This document shows positions 21,126-33,074 of a stretch of 64,000 nt of DNA, in pieces. The position numbers and the translations under genes are program-made. The stretch is taken from positions 1,302,001-1,366,000 of the forward strand of contig WTXG01000003.1 in NCBI GenBank assembly GCA_022496185.1, given 5' to 3'. Origin of the DNA: Multifurca ochricompacta (Eukaryota; Basidiomycota; Agaricomycetes; Russulales; Russulaceae). The notes under the pieces are model-generated. The model made no database searches and had not been told where the DNA came from. It saw nothing but the letters and a program-made list of their open reading frames with translations. Each line of letters starts with the position of its first letter. Position 1 is the first letter of the stretch.

Positions 21126-22893
21126 TTACCAACCACGCTCGGCCAGTCGTCCTCCCTTGAGATTTGCATCACTGAAAGTGTGTGAATCAGTTAATCAAGA
21201 CGCGTGCAACATGCTACACAACGCAATATTACTACATACATTGACAAACCCACCATGGGTGCTCCGATGTTCTCTGAGATCTGTTTCATATTTTGTTTTT
21301 CAACTTCAGGTCTGAAATTTGAATATTCAAATAGGATCAGGCCCGTACCTCCGCAAGAAGCTTCGGGTTATTGTAATGTGTAACCTGGAAAGTGTTTCAG
21401 CGGAAAGAACTAAATGCAGTGATACATTCGGGACTCACGGCCTGTACGATGGCACGAGCACGTTTGGCGGGATTTCCGGACTGCAAAATGATGAAAAAGT
21501 CATTGATTTGTCGCAAAGAAGCCTTGTACCGAAGAATATACCAAGAAGATGCCGGACCCTACGAAAACTGAAGACGGGCGGCGTCAATTACGTTTGTATG
21601 GCAAGATAGAAAAAAAACACTGTCGACCTCCGTCACAGCCCAACTGCATCATCAATGCAGCATCGGCTTTAATATTGGTAGGTAGCAAATCCGCGGTTAG
21701 CGAAGCACGACATCACTAGGAGACAAGAGGGAGGCGGTTGCGCACCAGGCGTTGCGATACCACCGGCGGCAAAGTTGACTACAGGAAGCCGCTTCAGACG
21801 TGCCGTTTCTTTCAGTAGGTGGAACGGCGCCTGGATCTCCTTGGCGTACACATACAACTCCTCCTCTGTCATAACGCTCGCCTTGCGAATTTCGCTTGTA
21901 ACAGCACGCTGGTGGCGTACCGCCTCCACGACGTTGCCGGTCCCTGCTTCGCCCTTGGTGCGGATGAAAGCCGCGCCTTCAGATATGCGTCGGAGAGCCT
22001 CGCCGAGGTTGCGCGCACCACAAACAAACGGCACCTTAAACGCGTGCTTGTTGATGTGATGTTCCTCGTCAGCTGGTGTCAGCACTTCTGACTCGTCGAT
22101 GTAATCAATCCCGATGCTTTGTAATATCTACGGTGAGAATGGGGTAGAAAACGACCCAGAGTTAGGTTTATATATGTGGCGTTTATTGTCCGTGGGGGTG
22201 TGGCAATTGTTACCTGTGCCTCGACGAAATGACCAATCCTCACTTTGGCCATGACCGGAATGGAAACAGTCTCGACGATCTCTTTGATCATGTGAGGATC
22301 GCTCTGAAAAAGAAAAAAGAAAAAGACGAATTCCAAAGTGTGCGTTTGAGTACCATGATGCACGGCGGCAGGACTTCACACTTGCCATACGTGCTACGCC
22401 ACCTGTTGCACGAATATCTGCAGGCACACGTTCCAGTGCCATGACAGCGCATGCTCCGGCTTCTTCAGCTATCCGCGCCTTAGTGAAATGGTAATCCAAA
22501 CGAAGAGGCGGAATGAATAGCTATTACAAGAGCGCGTGGGTGGGGTACGGCATGCACACCTGTTCTGCGTTGACGACATCCATGATGACACCACCCTACT
22601 CGAGGTGAAACAATAAAAGGACAAGAGCGCAAATTGAATTGCAACACGTGCGCACCTTGAGCATCTGAGCAAGACCAGACTTGACCTGGAGAAAATAGAT
22701 GCATAGATAATAGATCGAGTCGTAATCACTTGTCAGTAAGGCGCTGGGGGTAGGGGAAAGATGATTAAAGATCTACACACACCCCAAATGTGCCCAAGTT
22801 GCTATTTCCCGCATCCTTTACGCGTGTAGGCGCACCCACTGTTGATCCAACGGCGCTTCCTACTCCTTGGAGAATCTGCGGCGAGGCACTCAT
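21126..22893 (-). CDS. PDX1: Pyridoxal 5'-phosphate synthase subunit PDX1 (SNZ/PdxS family)
   Basis: About ten small exons. The start is [18 protein letters not shown] (22893), then [49 protein letters not shown] and [13 protein letters not shown]. These are followed by [11 protein letters not shown], the FAAGGIATP strand and VGSGIF. The C-terminus is [10 protein letters not shown], spliced to [14 protein letters not shown], with TAA at 21126-21128; this matches the conserved LAxRGW ending. The (beta/alpha)8 enzyme makes PLP from ribose 5-phosphate, glyceraldehyde 3-phosphate and ammonia, and Lys in MAKVRIG is the likely catalytic lysine. Its glutaminase partner PDX2 is not in the window. Alternative last exon: without the final splice the frame would stop at 21195. 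Confidence 0.93.
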
Positions 22894-24608
22894 CACTAGT
22901 GAGTCGAGGATGAGACGTGAACACGAAATAACGAGTCCTGAAAAACTCACAATTTGATTTGCAAAAAAGTTGGCTCCGAAATTTTTAATTTAATTTTAAT
23001 TTTTTAATGTTATGTTTTTGACTTGACTGGACTGACTCACCCTTTTCAGCACCTTCACCCACTTCACTTTCACACTCTTCACTTCACATCACTTTTCACA
23101 TCCCGTTCCGTTACCCCGTGAACGCGGACCGATCGAGCCGGTGGCGTTCACCCGCGCGGAACTACCGTCGCGTGGCTTAATGGAATAGCTCATCAATGGT
23201 TCAATGTGTGTGGTGCCAGTGCCAAGCGGGGGTTAGTTATCGTTCGTTACTTGTTTCACACACGAGATGAGTCTTTATATATTAAAGTGAGCGATGATTC
23301 CTCAAGAGGTCATATTGCCTCTTGACAGTAGCTTCTGGAACCCAGAAAACGGGCACGAACGAACCTTTCAAGGATCTGACCGACAGACGGACTTAAATGA
23401 TGCGACTTTTAGTGGGGATCCTTCCTTCCCTCTTTCCCTCTTTCCCTCTTTTCTTACACCCTTACACCCTTTCTTTCTTTCTATCTTTCTTTCTTTTCAC
23501 ATATAGCGTTTACTCGCTTTTGGTTAGTCTGCCGCTTCAAATTCCGAAGGCAGCTCCTACAGAGTGCCGCATTGCCTCTGATCTAATTTTTCCCAACATC
23601 TTTAACTCGCAACATCGCGTGGGGCCCGACGCGTTCTCGATTGGACTAGGGCCTCACTTCGTTCCTGGAAGACAAGTTGTGCGCTATCTGCCGGATAGCC
23701 CTTCCGGTCAGTGAATTTCAAGAACAAGTCCAGCTGGCACATATATAAATAAATCAATCAGGATAGATTTCCATTCATTCCGATGATGTATTATATATAT
23801 ACTCTTTCATTAGCATGAAATTGATGCTCGTCTCGTGAAGGATAGATAGGAGGTCACACCAGCAGCACAACTTATTATTATAAGAAACAACAAACAATAT
23901 AACTAAGAGTGTCTAAATCTTCGTGCCTTGCGCACCTTTGCATGTGCACATGCACAATCCGTGCCCTCGCTCATGAGATGAGAGAGAGAGAAATGTCAAC
24001 TCCGTGCGGCATTGAATTGGAATTGAAACTCAGGGGTTGAGATGACACATGTTCAATATACACGGTCGCTTGCGGTGACGATACCATTTTTCGGTTTCGT
24101 TTTCGATCCCGCCCGAGTCGATACACTCACTCACTTATGACTATGACCCACCGGCGATGATTCCAGTGGAATGATGAAGCATGGCCAACGGACGCCGTAA
24201 TGGCACTGCGTTCCCGTCAGAACATGATATCTGTCGTTCAGGCGGCCGAAAATAGGGGAAAATTTGATTCGCGTTTAGGAATTCAGTAATCTACGCCGGT
24301 GGCACCTAACCCAAGAGATGGCTTGGCTGTAGGGAATTGATAATAGGACTGAGCCTGTTGGCCGTAGAAGGGAGCGGGAGCTGGAGCTGGGGCTGGAGCT
24401 CCAAGTCGAAAAGCAGGCGAGTAGTCTACGATCAGGATGTAGTATCAAGGTCGCTTGTTGTGTCATTATGAATAATGGGAGGGCGAGAAGGAACTCCAAC
24501 GGATACCGGCGCTTAAAAAGGACTGAGAAGGGCGTAAAATGGAGCGTTTGAATGCACTCGATTATGTCAAAGGAGGACCAATATAAACTAATGGGCGGCC
24601 TTCTCGTA
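22894..24608. other. 1.7-kb intergenic region upstream of PDX1
   Basis: This is the longest stretch without a clear gene apart from the pseudogene area. It contains AT-rich sequence near 22,985-23,010, and an inverted repeat (TCAAGAGG / CCTCTTGA, 8-nt loop) at 23,302-23,325. It also contains a CTTT/CCCT tract at 23,420-23,505 and TATA-rich DNA at 23,790-23,805. A short Pro/Ala-rich candidate exon (24283-24425, minus) is listed separately. Other open frames here are short and have no family resemblance. Confidence 0.45.
24283..24425 (-). other. Candidate short exon, Ala/Pro-rich, unassigned
   Basis: After a possible acceptor (GATCGTAG) at 24,426-24,433 the minus strand reads LGAPAPAPAPAPFYGQQAQS, then PTAKPSLGLGATGVDY and a stop at 24283. 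The composition looks like the C-terminus of a real protein. The matching upstream exon cannot be placed, because IMG2 ends at 24609 on the same strand. It may be a small gene starting near 24463 (MTQQATL), or chance. Confidence 0.25.
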
Positions 24609-25062
24609 TCAGAAACCGTGATGGACTAGCCAGTCCAGGACAGCATGTTTCCGTCGAAGGCCGGTAAGCACGAGATGGTTTGATCTGGTGATGCGTGCTT
24701 TAATGAGAGTCGACTCTGGTGATGTAGGGTCGCATAGGTCGCGAAGTAGATCACCAGACAGGGCCTTTTTGTGATGCAAAAATGAGGGGTGAACGGTTGT
24801 GAGCAACCGGATCACTGACCTTTATGTTCCCCTCTACATTGCGAACCGAGATGAGATATTGTGTGCCATTGTTATGGACATCTGAATAAACGGGAAGAGA
24901 GCCACGAGAGTTTCTGGGGACGAAATACGGGAGGCGGGGAGGCGGGGAGGCAGGTCCAGATACGGCGTTGGAGGCGAAGAAACGGTGATGAAGGGAATGC
25001 CGGTTTGGAATTACCAAGAAGGGAAAGGGGATGGGAAATGGGAGTCTCATTATGTGATGCAA
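24609..25062 (-). CDS. IMG2: Mitochondrial large-subunit ribosomal protein mL49 (IMG2)
   Basis: Two exons, 25062-24820 and 24764-24609, in phase 0, give 132 residues. The core RLPYFVPRNSRGSLPVYSDV, followed by GTQYLISVRNVEGNIK, is the mL49/Img2 signature. The second exon gives LSGDLLRDLCDP, RSNHLVLTGLRRKHAVLDWL and the terminal VHHGF. The N-terminus is hydrophobic then basic (PNRHSLHHRFFASNA), a plausible mitochondrial presequence. A start at the Met at 25050 is equally possible. The protein is part of the 54S/39S mitoribosome. Length fits the family. Confidence 0.88.
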
Positions 25063-25920
25063 TGCAAAGATAATTTAACAGGCGCGGAAAAGGATCCGAA
25101 GAGGGGAAGGAAAGAAGGAAGGAAGGAAGGGTCGATGGGGAGTGAGAGGGGAGAGGGGGAAAGGGAGGAGGATGGGAATGGGAATGGGAACGGAACGGGA
25201 AATGGGGATGGGGATGGAGATGGAGATGGAGATATTGTATGTGGCGGCTCGTCGTGGATAGCGTGTGTGTTTCGCGGGTCGCGTTCGGGAGAGAGCGAGA
25301 GTGAGTGAGAGGAGAGGAGAGAGAGGGAAGCGCGGGACGCCGGGACCATCCCCCTGTGGTCTGTCTGCTGTCTGGCAGTGGCAGTTTGTATCGGCATCTG
25401 TATCGGCATCGGCATCTGTATCTGTCCGTATCTGTAACTCTCTCTCTCTCTCCTTCTCCTCCCTTCTCCCCTTCTCCCCTTCTCCCCTCTCCACTCCCCC
25501 CCCCTCCCCTTCTTCTCCTGGTAACCTAACTTAAATTATTAACTAATATAGCACTTGAAGCCCGCGCCCGCAACGCTGTCTGTCATCTCCAGATTTCCAG
25601 ATTTTTTGATTTTGATTTTCACACCGCCCCTCCGTTTCTTCCCCTACCCGTTTCCCTATCCTACCATCCATCCATCCATCCATATAAAATAAATATCATA
25701 ATCATAATAATTGCCGATTATGCCGCCCCTCTTATACCCGTATGCCATCCACATCCACATTGTTCCTCTTGAGCCTCCCCCCTTCTCACCTCCATGATGC
25801 ATCATCATCAACAACATCATCATCATCGTACTTTTCAACCTCTCCCATTCCCCTCCTCAACCAACAGACTCTCTCTTGGCCGTATGTCTCTAAACTAAGC
25901 TCGGAGCTCGTTTCTCCATC
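25063..25920. repeat. Low-complexity and simple-sequence intergenic tract
   Basis: This region is almost all simple sequence. It has GGAA repeats at about 25,107-25,130, and GGGAAT/GGGGAT hexamers at 25,173-25,232. It also has a TATCGGCATCTG-type 12-mer at 25,387-25,435, a long pyrimidine tract at 25,437-25,515, CCAT repeats at 25,662-25,682 and CATCAT repeats at 25,798-25,828. Open frames through it are repeat-driven and not credible genes. Confidence 0.6.
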
Positions 25921-26645
25921 ATGTCCATACCCACACCCCCATGCACACCCCCATTCCCATCTCCATCCTCATCCTCGTCTCATCCTCATCCCTATCCCCA
26001 TCTCCATCCTCACCCCCTTCCTCATACTCATACTCATCCCCATCCCCATCCCTATTCATCTCCATCCCGCCGACGGCCACAGCCGCACCTTGAACGTCCC
26101 TTGGCTGGTATATCCATATCTAAACCTTTACACGCTCATTCTCCGCCTCCGCATGCAAGGGCACAGTCGCTACGTGCTCAGGGTTCTCCAGCCCTTACTA
26201 CCCTTCACATTCCTCTTCGGACGCCAGCGCTAGAATGTGAGCCTGTATTGACCCTTTCGGTTCTCTTCTCTCTATTTATTTACATTTACTAAACTTCTCA
26301 GCATCGCCCATCTCCCCCTCGGATCCCGGATCGCCGATGTCAACGGCGGCGCCACTCACACCCGCGCCGGAGTTTCTCCATGTGGTGTGCAATGCGCCAT
26401 TATTGGCACCCAAACCACTTCCATATCGACCACCCACATTTCTTGACAGCTTTGAGCTTCCAGACCCCGATGAGGATCTCTCACATCCACCATATACTCG
26501 AACCAGTTCGAAGCGAAAGCGTACACGAGATGTACAAGATGACTCGCCTCTCTCATCTCTTGTTTTTAAACGGCGTGCCACTCAATCCGTCTTCCGCGGA
26601 TTGAACGGTCTCGGATCCCAGCGCCGGTTTTCAAACTGTGATTGA
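25921..26645 (+). CDS. His/Pro/Ser-rich hypothetical protein
   Basis: Two exons, 25921-26236 and 26302-26645, in matching phase, give 219 residues. The first exon is dominated by Pro, His and Ser (HPHPYPHLHPHPLPH), from a CATCCC-type repeat. The second is more complex: SPISPSDPGSPMSTAAPLTP, FLDSFELPDPDEDLSHPPY and a basic patch SSKRKRTRDVQDD that resembles a nuclear localisation signal. The second exon looks like real coding sequence. An upstream His-repeat start (MMHHHQQHHHH, 25795) is in a different frame and cannot be spliced in cleanly. Function unknown; possibly a lineage-specific regulatory protein. Confidence 0.5.
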
Positions 26646-27475
26646 CTGGTGAAACCCCCATTTATATGTTGTAGTTGCAGTGCACTACTTTCCTTATAAT
26701 ACCCACCCAACATTCAATTCTTTTTTTTTTTTCCTTTTTTTGCCTTCATCCATCCATCATTTTATCGTAAGTTGTCCGGCTTACGGCCATTACACATTCT
26801 CACACATTCCCAGTTTCAGATAGCACATCATTCGCACACGCACACGCACACGCGCACACATACACACGCCCATACATACAGACATGATTCGACACATGCA
26901 TTCATGAAAACCTGTTTATTAATAGAAGAATCCCATTGTCACACTTGTGATTTTGCTTGGCTTGCTGCCTACACTCGGTCTCTCTTGGGTAACGACCCTG
27001 CTCTAGTTGTATAGTACATTACATTAAATGCTCTCCAATCCGCTACCCTGCGTATTCTTCATTCGTGACCCAGTGACCCAGTAACCTACGCAGCACGAAG
27101 CATCTTTCACCTTCGCTTTGTCTTGAGGGTTTAACCTAAAGGAGTTGCTCTTGTGCTAAGGTTTACCTACTTGCTCACCGGCTGTCTCAGGTGGTGGTCA
27201 TCCCAACAATATCATTCTCTGACTGACTACCAATACCGATACCGATGATAAAATTATCCGAGCCTGTCGCTTGCTGCTGGTAGCAACTCGGTTTCACTTG
27301 GACGGCGGCTGTATCGTTGGATCTTACGATCTTACGCTTACGCTTAGTAAGCGACTATTGGGGTTGGAATGAATTAAGTAATTACATAATCTAACAGAGA
27401 CAGACAGACAAACAAACAGACAAATAAATAAATATAAACGAAAGGGAAACCCGAGCCTAACTAACCCTAACTAAC
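26646..27475. other. Intergenic, promoter side of M24 peptidase gene
   Basis: No gene is supported here. It contains T runs at 26,721-26,740, a CA/CACG microsatellite at about 26,838-26,875, and a TAACCCTAACTAAC stretch just before the next ATG. Polypyrimidine leader sequence is weak. Confidence 0.45.
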
Positions 27476-29571
27476 ATGGGTTTTCATCATCCAGTGTCCC
27501 TGTCCCTGCCCCTGCCCCTGCCCCATTCACCTTCGACACAACGTCGTCGTCCTTCCATCACACCAATCTCTATCTCAGTGAGTGTTGGATACTTGATCAT
27601 GTCATATAGGAATCCTGAGTTTTGACACAACCTCACAAGTCGTGTTTGATTGGCCTTGCCGCACTCAGCTATCTGTATCATCATTACCGCGTTGAGCCCG
27701 CACAGGTTCGCTTCGACGACCGGTCAGACACCTCCGACTTTCGTCATCTTCTTTCCCACTGCGCACATATACAACCCATCGCCGAATCTTCTTTTCTACA
27801 CCGACAACAATCTTTGGCGAATGCATTAAACGCGCTCAACGCGTCCGCGTACATCGCCGAACCGGGAGCGAGCGCCGCATACTTTGCCAATATCTCTGGC
27901 AGCTCCTGGCACCTCTCCGAGCGACCTTTACTCCTTCTCGTTGTGCCGGAAGGTGGGACTGGAGTCCCATCTCTTGTGGACAGCAGCAGCAATGGGAACA
28001 ATACTGCGATGGCGGTCACAGCTCGCATCTCCGTTCTCACACCCGCTTTTGAAGAGACGCGTGCGCGTCTACTACCCGTTCCCTCCTTATCTGCGCATGG
28101 TGTTTTCTACCCTACTTGGGCGGAGGATGCCGACCCATACGAGATTGCGGTTGGTGCACTTCCCCTTCCGCGTGGAGACATGGACACAGATGGCAGCACG
28201 ATCTTTGTTGATGGTGACGTACGCCACTTTATTGCCGATGGGCTTGCGCATGCCGCCCCGCGCACCCGTGTCGTCAGTGCGCCGGTAGAGATACGTCAGA
28301 TCCGCGAACGCAAGTCTAGGGAGGAACTAGAGATACTCAAATGTGCGAATGAGGTATGCACCTTGCTCTCTTTTTCCGGTGCGACGCCTGTATACGTCGT
28401 GTGTCTTGACTCTGAACGACTCGGTGGACTTGACTTGGGTGAGAGGAGAGGTGCATCTTCGAGCCAAAGCACGCCTGTTGGGAATACTCTCACTCTCACG
28501 CCACCACCTTTTAATTCGCTGCGTCGCATGCAGAAAAAAAATTTAATTGCCATTCTAATATATGCAGGTCACTGTGCTTGCTATACGTGCTGTTCGCGAC
28601 AAACTTCACATTGGGATCCGTGAATCAGAGGCTCGGCGCCTATTGCAGCGCGCACTTGCCTCTGCAGGTCTGCGAGGTGGTGATGGGCTCGTGCTCTTCG
28701 GGGGTATGTATTTCTTTTTTCTTCCCCCTGTCTCCTCGGGTTCAGTCACGGCAATGATTATGATTCAATCCTTGCGCTTGCTTCTTCGCAGAAAATGCGG
28801 CGCTTCCACATGGTTCGGGTACCGATCGTGCCTTAGGGCCAAGCGACCTGATACTCATTGATTCTGGGGGTTCTCTTCATGGGTATGAAAGCGACGTGAC
28901 AAGGGTGCGTGTGCTTTGTCTGGCACATAATATATTTCTTTTACATCTTTTATCCCCCCCCCCCCTTCCCGACGTCACCGGAGCCCTTTAATGCCGTCTC
29001 ACTGCCATTGATCGATTTGTATCGTTAGACATTCTATTTGGGCGAGTCACGGCCAACGAGGCGTCATGTCAAACTTTGGAACCTCGTCCGTGAGGCTCAG
29101 GCGTTGGCCATGGATACTGCGCATGCGGGCACCGTCACTAGCGCCGTGGACAAGGCGGCGCGAGAGTTCTTGAAGCGCTTTGGGGTTGCCCAATACTTCA
29201 CTCATCGTTTAGGCCATGGTCCGCTCGTTTCCTTTCTTTTTGCAGCGGTTGCGTGGATTGATGTTTTGTCTTTTTTTCCCATTGCATGATAGGCATTGGC
29301 CTTGAAGGTCACGAATCGCCGTATCTGCGAGGTGGCTCTGACGACATTATCCAAACCGGGCACACGTTCTCAAACGAACCAGGGGTCTACATAGAGGGCG
29401 AGGTAACCATTCCTTCCGTTCTTCCAATAACGAAGAATTTTCGAAGCTAGTTTTCTTTCCTTTCAGGTTGGTGTACGCATTGAAGACTGCTTTTACATAG
29501 ATGAGGATGGGAAGCCTGTCTATCTTACCATAGGAGTTGGAGGGCCACCAATACACCCGTGGCTTGTGTAA
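27476..29571 (+). CDS. Peptidase M24 family protein (Xaa-Pro aminopeptidase/prolidase type), membrane-anchored
   Basis: Exon 1 (from ATG 27476) ends at RRRPSITPISIS. It is spliced to SCLIGLAALSYLYHHYRVEP, so positive charges precede a single hydrophobic segment, as in a type II signal anchor. The N-terminal creatinase-like domain (LNASAYIAEPGASAAYFANI) is followed by the pita-bread fold. Metal ligands appear as LILIDSGGSLHGYESDVTRT (two Asp), RLGHGIGLEGHESP (His) and [20 protein letters not shown] (two Glu), so all five ligands are present. It ends PPIHPWLV. Such enzymes remove an N-terminal residue preceding proline, or split X-Pro dipeptides. Seven or so introns. The anchor suggests a secretory or vacuolar location. 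Exact specificity is unclear. Confidence 0.85.
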
Positions 29572-30059
29572 AACAAACTATTCATATACACCACGGAAAT
29601 TATATACTCACCAGCACACTGCTGGCATCGTTGTAAGTCAGAGTCGACGGCCCAAAAATACTTGAAGAACCTTTCTCGCTTCTCTCGACTCAAATCTCCC
29701 ACATCCTTCCGTTCCCGTCTCCCCCCTCCTCAATTCTAGTCAGTCCTCCATGATATTGGTCATTACCTATTCAATCTGATCTCTTCCGATGAGTCTATGC
29801 GCATTTAAGACCATCCGTGGAACCAGAAGGAAAGAATGGTGATGTCGACATTGTTTTTATAACCTGGGAACGCCCTTAAAACTTCCACCGAAGTCGGAAA
29901 ACCTTTTTGAGGATCCTAGAAATACTGAATTTATCGACTACGCGAACACTGCACAACTCGTGGGAGGATAATTCAGAATCACGGGTGACGATGAACAATT
30001 TCTGGCCGCGCTCTATTTGGCTTCCAAGTAAGGGTTCAAGAATACGATATACCGGCCAT
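29572..30059. other. Intergenic, downstream of M24 gene
   Basis: I see no intact gene or family resemblance in these 488 bp. They may include decayed 3' parts of the adjacent MFS pseudogene. Confidence 0.4.
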
Positions 30060-31900
30060 AAATGACAACTCGAAGGTAACCAGAGAGGGATTTGTTATTA
30101 GCCAATAATGAAGAGAGAGAGAGAGCTGCGAGAGCATGGGAGGTCAATTGTCGATGCTCGATGTGGGCCGCTAGCTCATCGGATGTCCGGCTCCTACCTT
30201 GCAAAGGCGGCGCGGGATTTCAAAGCGAACGTGCGAGACTCATCGCAAAACTGGACGAGCCCATTCGTCGCCCGGGTGTTGGGGCGCTGGCGCTTTCCTT
30301 GACTAATATCATGCTGAGCCTGGAGTTGGTAAGATGACAATTTGAAAGGCACCCAAACGCCAGACGGCCCAGCCTTGATAAAGTCAATGGCACGCATGGT
30401 AATACCGCACCACACTATTGCTTGCACCTGGGGATCCACGTCTGTCAAAATGCAATGGCCATGACTTTAATTCCTGGTTCACCGTCGCAAAACTAATTCG
30501 AACCACGACATTGAGAAGTGGCAGAGCAAGAAAGTAGTAAGGCCAGAGGCTCGTGCACTTGCAATAGTTGAACGACCATGTGTAATGGCTTAATTACTTA
30601 TTCAATTATCTTAATGACCCACTCAAATGTATTTATTGAGGCACCTTAAGTAGATATGACCGCTCTTGCTTCATGCAGAATACAAATTGGTTTTTTAAAT
30701 TTAAAAAAAAAAATAGTTGAACGACACAAGCGATGGAATCTGCGATAGCAAGGGAGAAACCGATTGTCTGGTGCCGAGCTCGGTTTCATATATACAGCCT
30801 TTGACGTACTTTTTGTTCTTTTCTGTTACTCTCCCATCGAGTTCGGTGGTCTCACCTTCTCCATGTGCCCACGTCATGCTACTCCATCAAACGTCCGTTA
30901 ATTCCCTGTTAACAGGCCACGGAAGGCTGAAGGCTCTTATGATGGGAACAGATATGAACATCCTGAAGTCCACGGTATTGGTCTTTGTTCTCTGTTTTCT
31001 TCAATGGACTTGGGGATATGAAGCCTACGACGTTTGCTGGGCATGTTAATTATGGTGAGTGGGCAGGTGAAGAAACAATCAAGTAAGAGCCAAGAAATGA
31101 CGGATGCTATGCAACCGGAAAGAAAATAAGGATAAGTTTAAAAAACGTTGTGATGAATAAATTGGGGAAAGAGATTGTGGGGTCTGAAAATGTTCCGCCT
31201 CTCAAATGAGAGGTCTTCCTATCTCATTCATTTGAGATGGGTGAGTGCATGGGTGCGACGACATTACCCTATAATTAAACCGATGGCCAGGCGAGACTGA
31301 AGACGGGAAAAGCGATGCTTGATTCAGGGAATCGGTGAGTTCACCCAAGACTGAATAGATAATGGCAATAATTATTGAGAAGAAGCCCCCTGAGTGACAA
31401 GAAGGACAACGACCAAGAACTGACTGACCAACGCATCGAATGAGTAAAACTCGGATAGTGTCCGTTGTAAACCAAACAGAACGGTCGCGAAGTTCATCCC
31501 GAGCATACCAATGAAGATGACAGGACGGCGCCCAATTCTATCACAAGTGACGATGAAGGTGGAGAGAATACATACCGGAGAGACGGGCCCAGTGATATAT
31601 CAAGAAGAGAGACAACACTCTCAGCTAAACCACTGTATGGAACGACACGAGATGGATCTCTGGTATGATGAAGATCGGCCGTCATCCCATAGTGAAGGCC
31701 ATGGGTCGACAAGTTGGATGAGACATAGACTGATCACTGGGCCCTCGGAATTGGAGTTGTTCGTCTCTTAGCCTCAATAATAGTCGTTTCATGATCCGAC
31801 TCTGAGTGTGCAAAGAAAGAACAAGATCCATCGTAATCGTGAGCAGGTTGGGTGGGAGGAGATGTAGTATTATTTTCATAGAGGTGCCGACTGCGTACAT
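30060..31900 (-). pseudogene. Decayed major facilitator superfamily (MFS) transporter
   Basis: Fragments of one MFS protein lie in order on the minus strand but in changing frames. They are: ESDHETTIIEAKRRTTPIPR then a stop (near 31,733); SGLAESVVSLLDISLGPSLR; DRIGRRPVIFIGMLGMNFAT (about 31,490-31,547); GELTDSLNQA (about 31,330); GGTFSDPTISFPNLF (about 31,180); YPYFLSGCIASVISWLLLD (about 31,080-31,130). Further on come VWCGITM (about 30,400) and FAMSLARSL (about 30,250). D-R-I-G-R-R-P and G-E-L-T-D are hallmark loops of fungal 12-span H+ antiporters of the DHA1 kind. Several stops and frameshifts, and AT-rich non-coding sequence near 30,600-30,720, show that it is dead. Borders are approximate. 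Confidence 0.8.
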
Positions 31901-32202
31901 CTAAGTTGAAAGTTGAAAGGATTGGGAAAGGAAGATGAGATGTGAAGTTCCGGCCGGCAGTGAAATATCATGTGATCGTGGGACTGCACACTGTATCCCT
32001 ACCCCACCCCCGAGCACTCGCATAACTCACCCCTCGCCCCTCGCCCTCGCACCCCTCACCCCCCGCACCCCGCACCCTGCATCCCGCATCCCGCATCCCG
32101 CATCTCGCACCCCCCGTAACCCCGTACCTCGTACCTCGTACCCCCGCACCTTAACACGCTTACCGCTTACTCTCTCTCCCATTTCTTTTAAATATAATTT
32201 TC
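31901..32202. other. Intergenic with C-rich imperfect repeats
   Basis: This contains CGCACCCC/CATCCCG-type imperfect repeats at about 32,030-32,150 and a polypyrimidine leader before the ATG at 32,203. No gene is seen. Confidence 0.4.
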
Positions 32203-33074
32203 ATGCCATCAACTACAGACAATACTACTCTTGTTGCTCCTCGTCCCATTAGGTTATCCAATTTTTCAATTCATCTCCCCTCTCCTCACCGTCCACATTC
32301 TCTTCGAATCACTTCCACTCCCGCGGATCCAGGTGACAGACTATATTCAGTTGATCCACCGTTAGACGACGATTACTTTCCTGACTCGATATCTCCCAAG
32401 GCGTCTCCTCGCGCGTCTCCTAGGTAAACATGGCCGTGTTCCGGTCCCACTCCTTCCCAACCTGGTCTCATACTATACTCTACTTCTTGCTAACCCATCC
32501 CCCTATCAGGTCCAGCTTGCCCTCGGAAGCGCTTGAAGAGTTCCTTTCCATTCTCAGGCCTTCTCTTTTCCCCCCGCGTTCCCCAATTCTACGTTCTATC
32601 AAATATCCAGTGTCTTCATTCCATGATCGTTCCCTGTCTCTTCCAACCAAGCCTCTGAGCGGGATTGATAACCTTTCTGTTCTACCCCGCGACGACTCTC
32701 GAACTCCCGTAAGACAGTTAGGTGCCCCCTTTAGCTCCCGTGCCCTCCACAGCATGAAAATGAAGAGAATGATTTGAGGCCAGAAACACGGTTTTTTGGC
32801 TCGAGTCTATTGGGTACGTTCTTTACGCTCTCACCTTTTTTCCCTCCATGTATTTCCGTCTCTAGCGCCTACGATTCGTATCGCTGATTCACATGTCGTT
32901 GATGTGATCGTAGCTTCTCCCATCTCTCGCATCCACACTCGTAATCCCTTCCAGCGTCATGCTTCTTATGAGACACCATTCTCTCCCGTCTCGTACTTAC
33001 CGCATGATCGGGCGCTCTCTCCCGCCTCAGTTGCGCTACCTTCGCCCACTCCGAGCGAGCTCGAGTCAATCTAA
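32203..33074 (+). CDS. Ser/Pro-rich hypothetical protein
   Basis: Exons are 32203-32423, 32510-32708, one from about 32753 to 32814, and one from about 32867 to 33074. The GTAAGA donor at 32709 and acceptor CCTCCACAG make the third junction convincing. The product begins MPSTTDNTTLVAPRPIRLSN and carries DDDYFPDSISPKASPRASPR, LPSEALEEFLSILRPSLFPP, ETRFFGSSLLGAPTIRIADS and PSPTPSELESI at the end. It is rich in Ser, Pro and Arg with S-P sites, so likely disordered and possibly phosphorylated. No known domain is recognised. The first three exons flank normal introns, so it looks like a real gene, probably lineage-restricted. Confidence 0.55.

Noticed and set aside
23294..23714. Plus-strand frames near 23.3-23.7 kb
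   Set aside because: Their middle is a CTTT tract and the rest has no family resemblance.
25050..25534. Overlapping Pro/Ser-rich frames on both strands
   Set aside because: All are products of GGAA/CTCC simple sequence; no complex coding sequence or splice logic.
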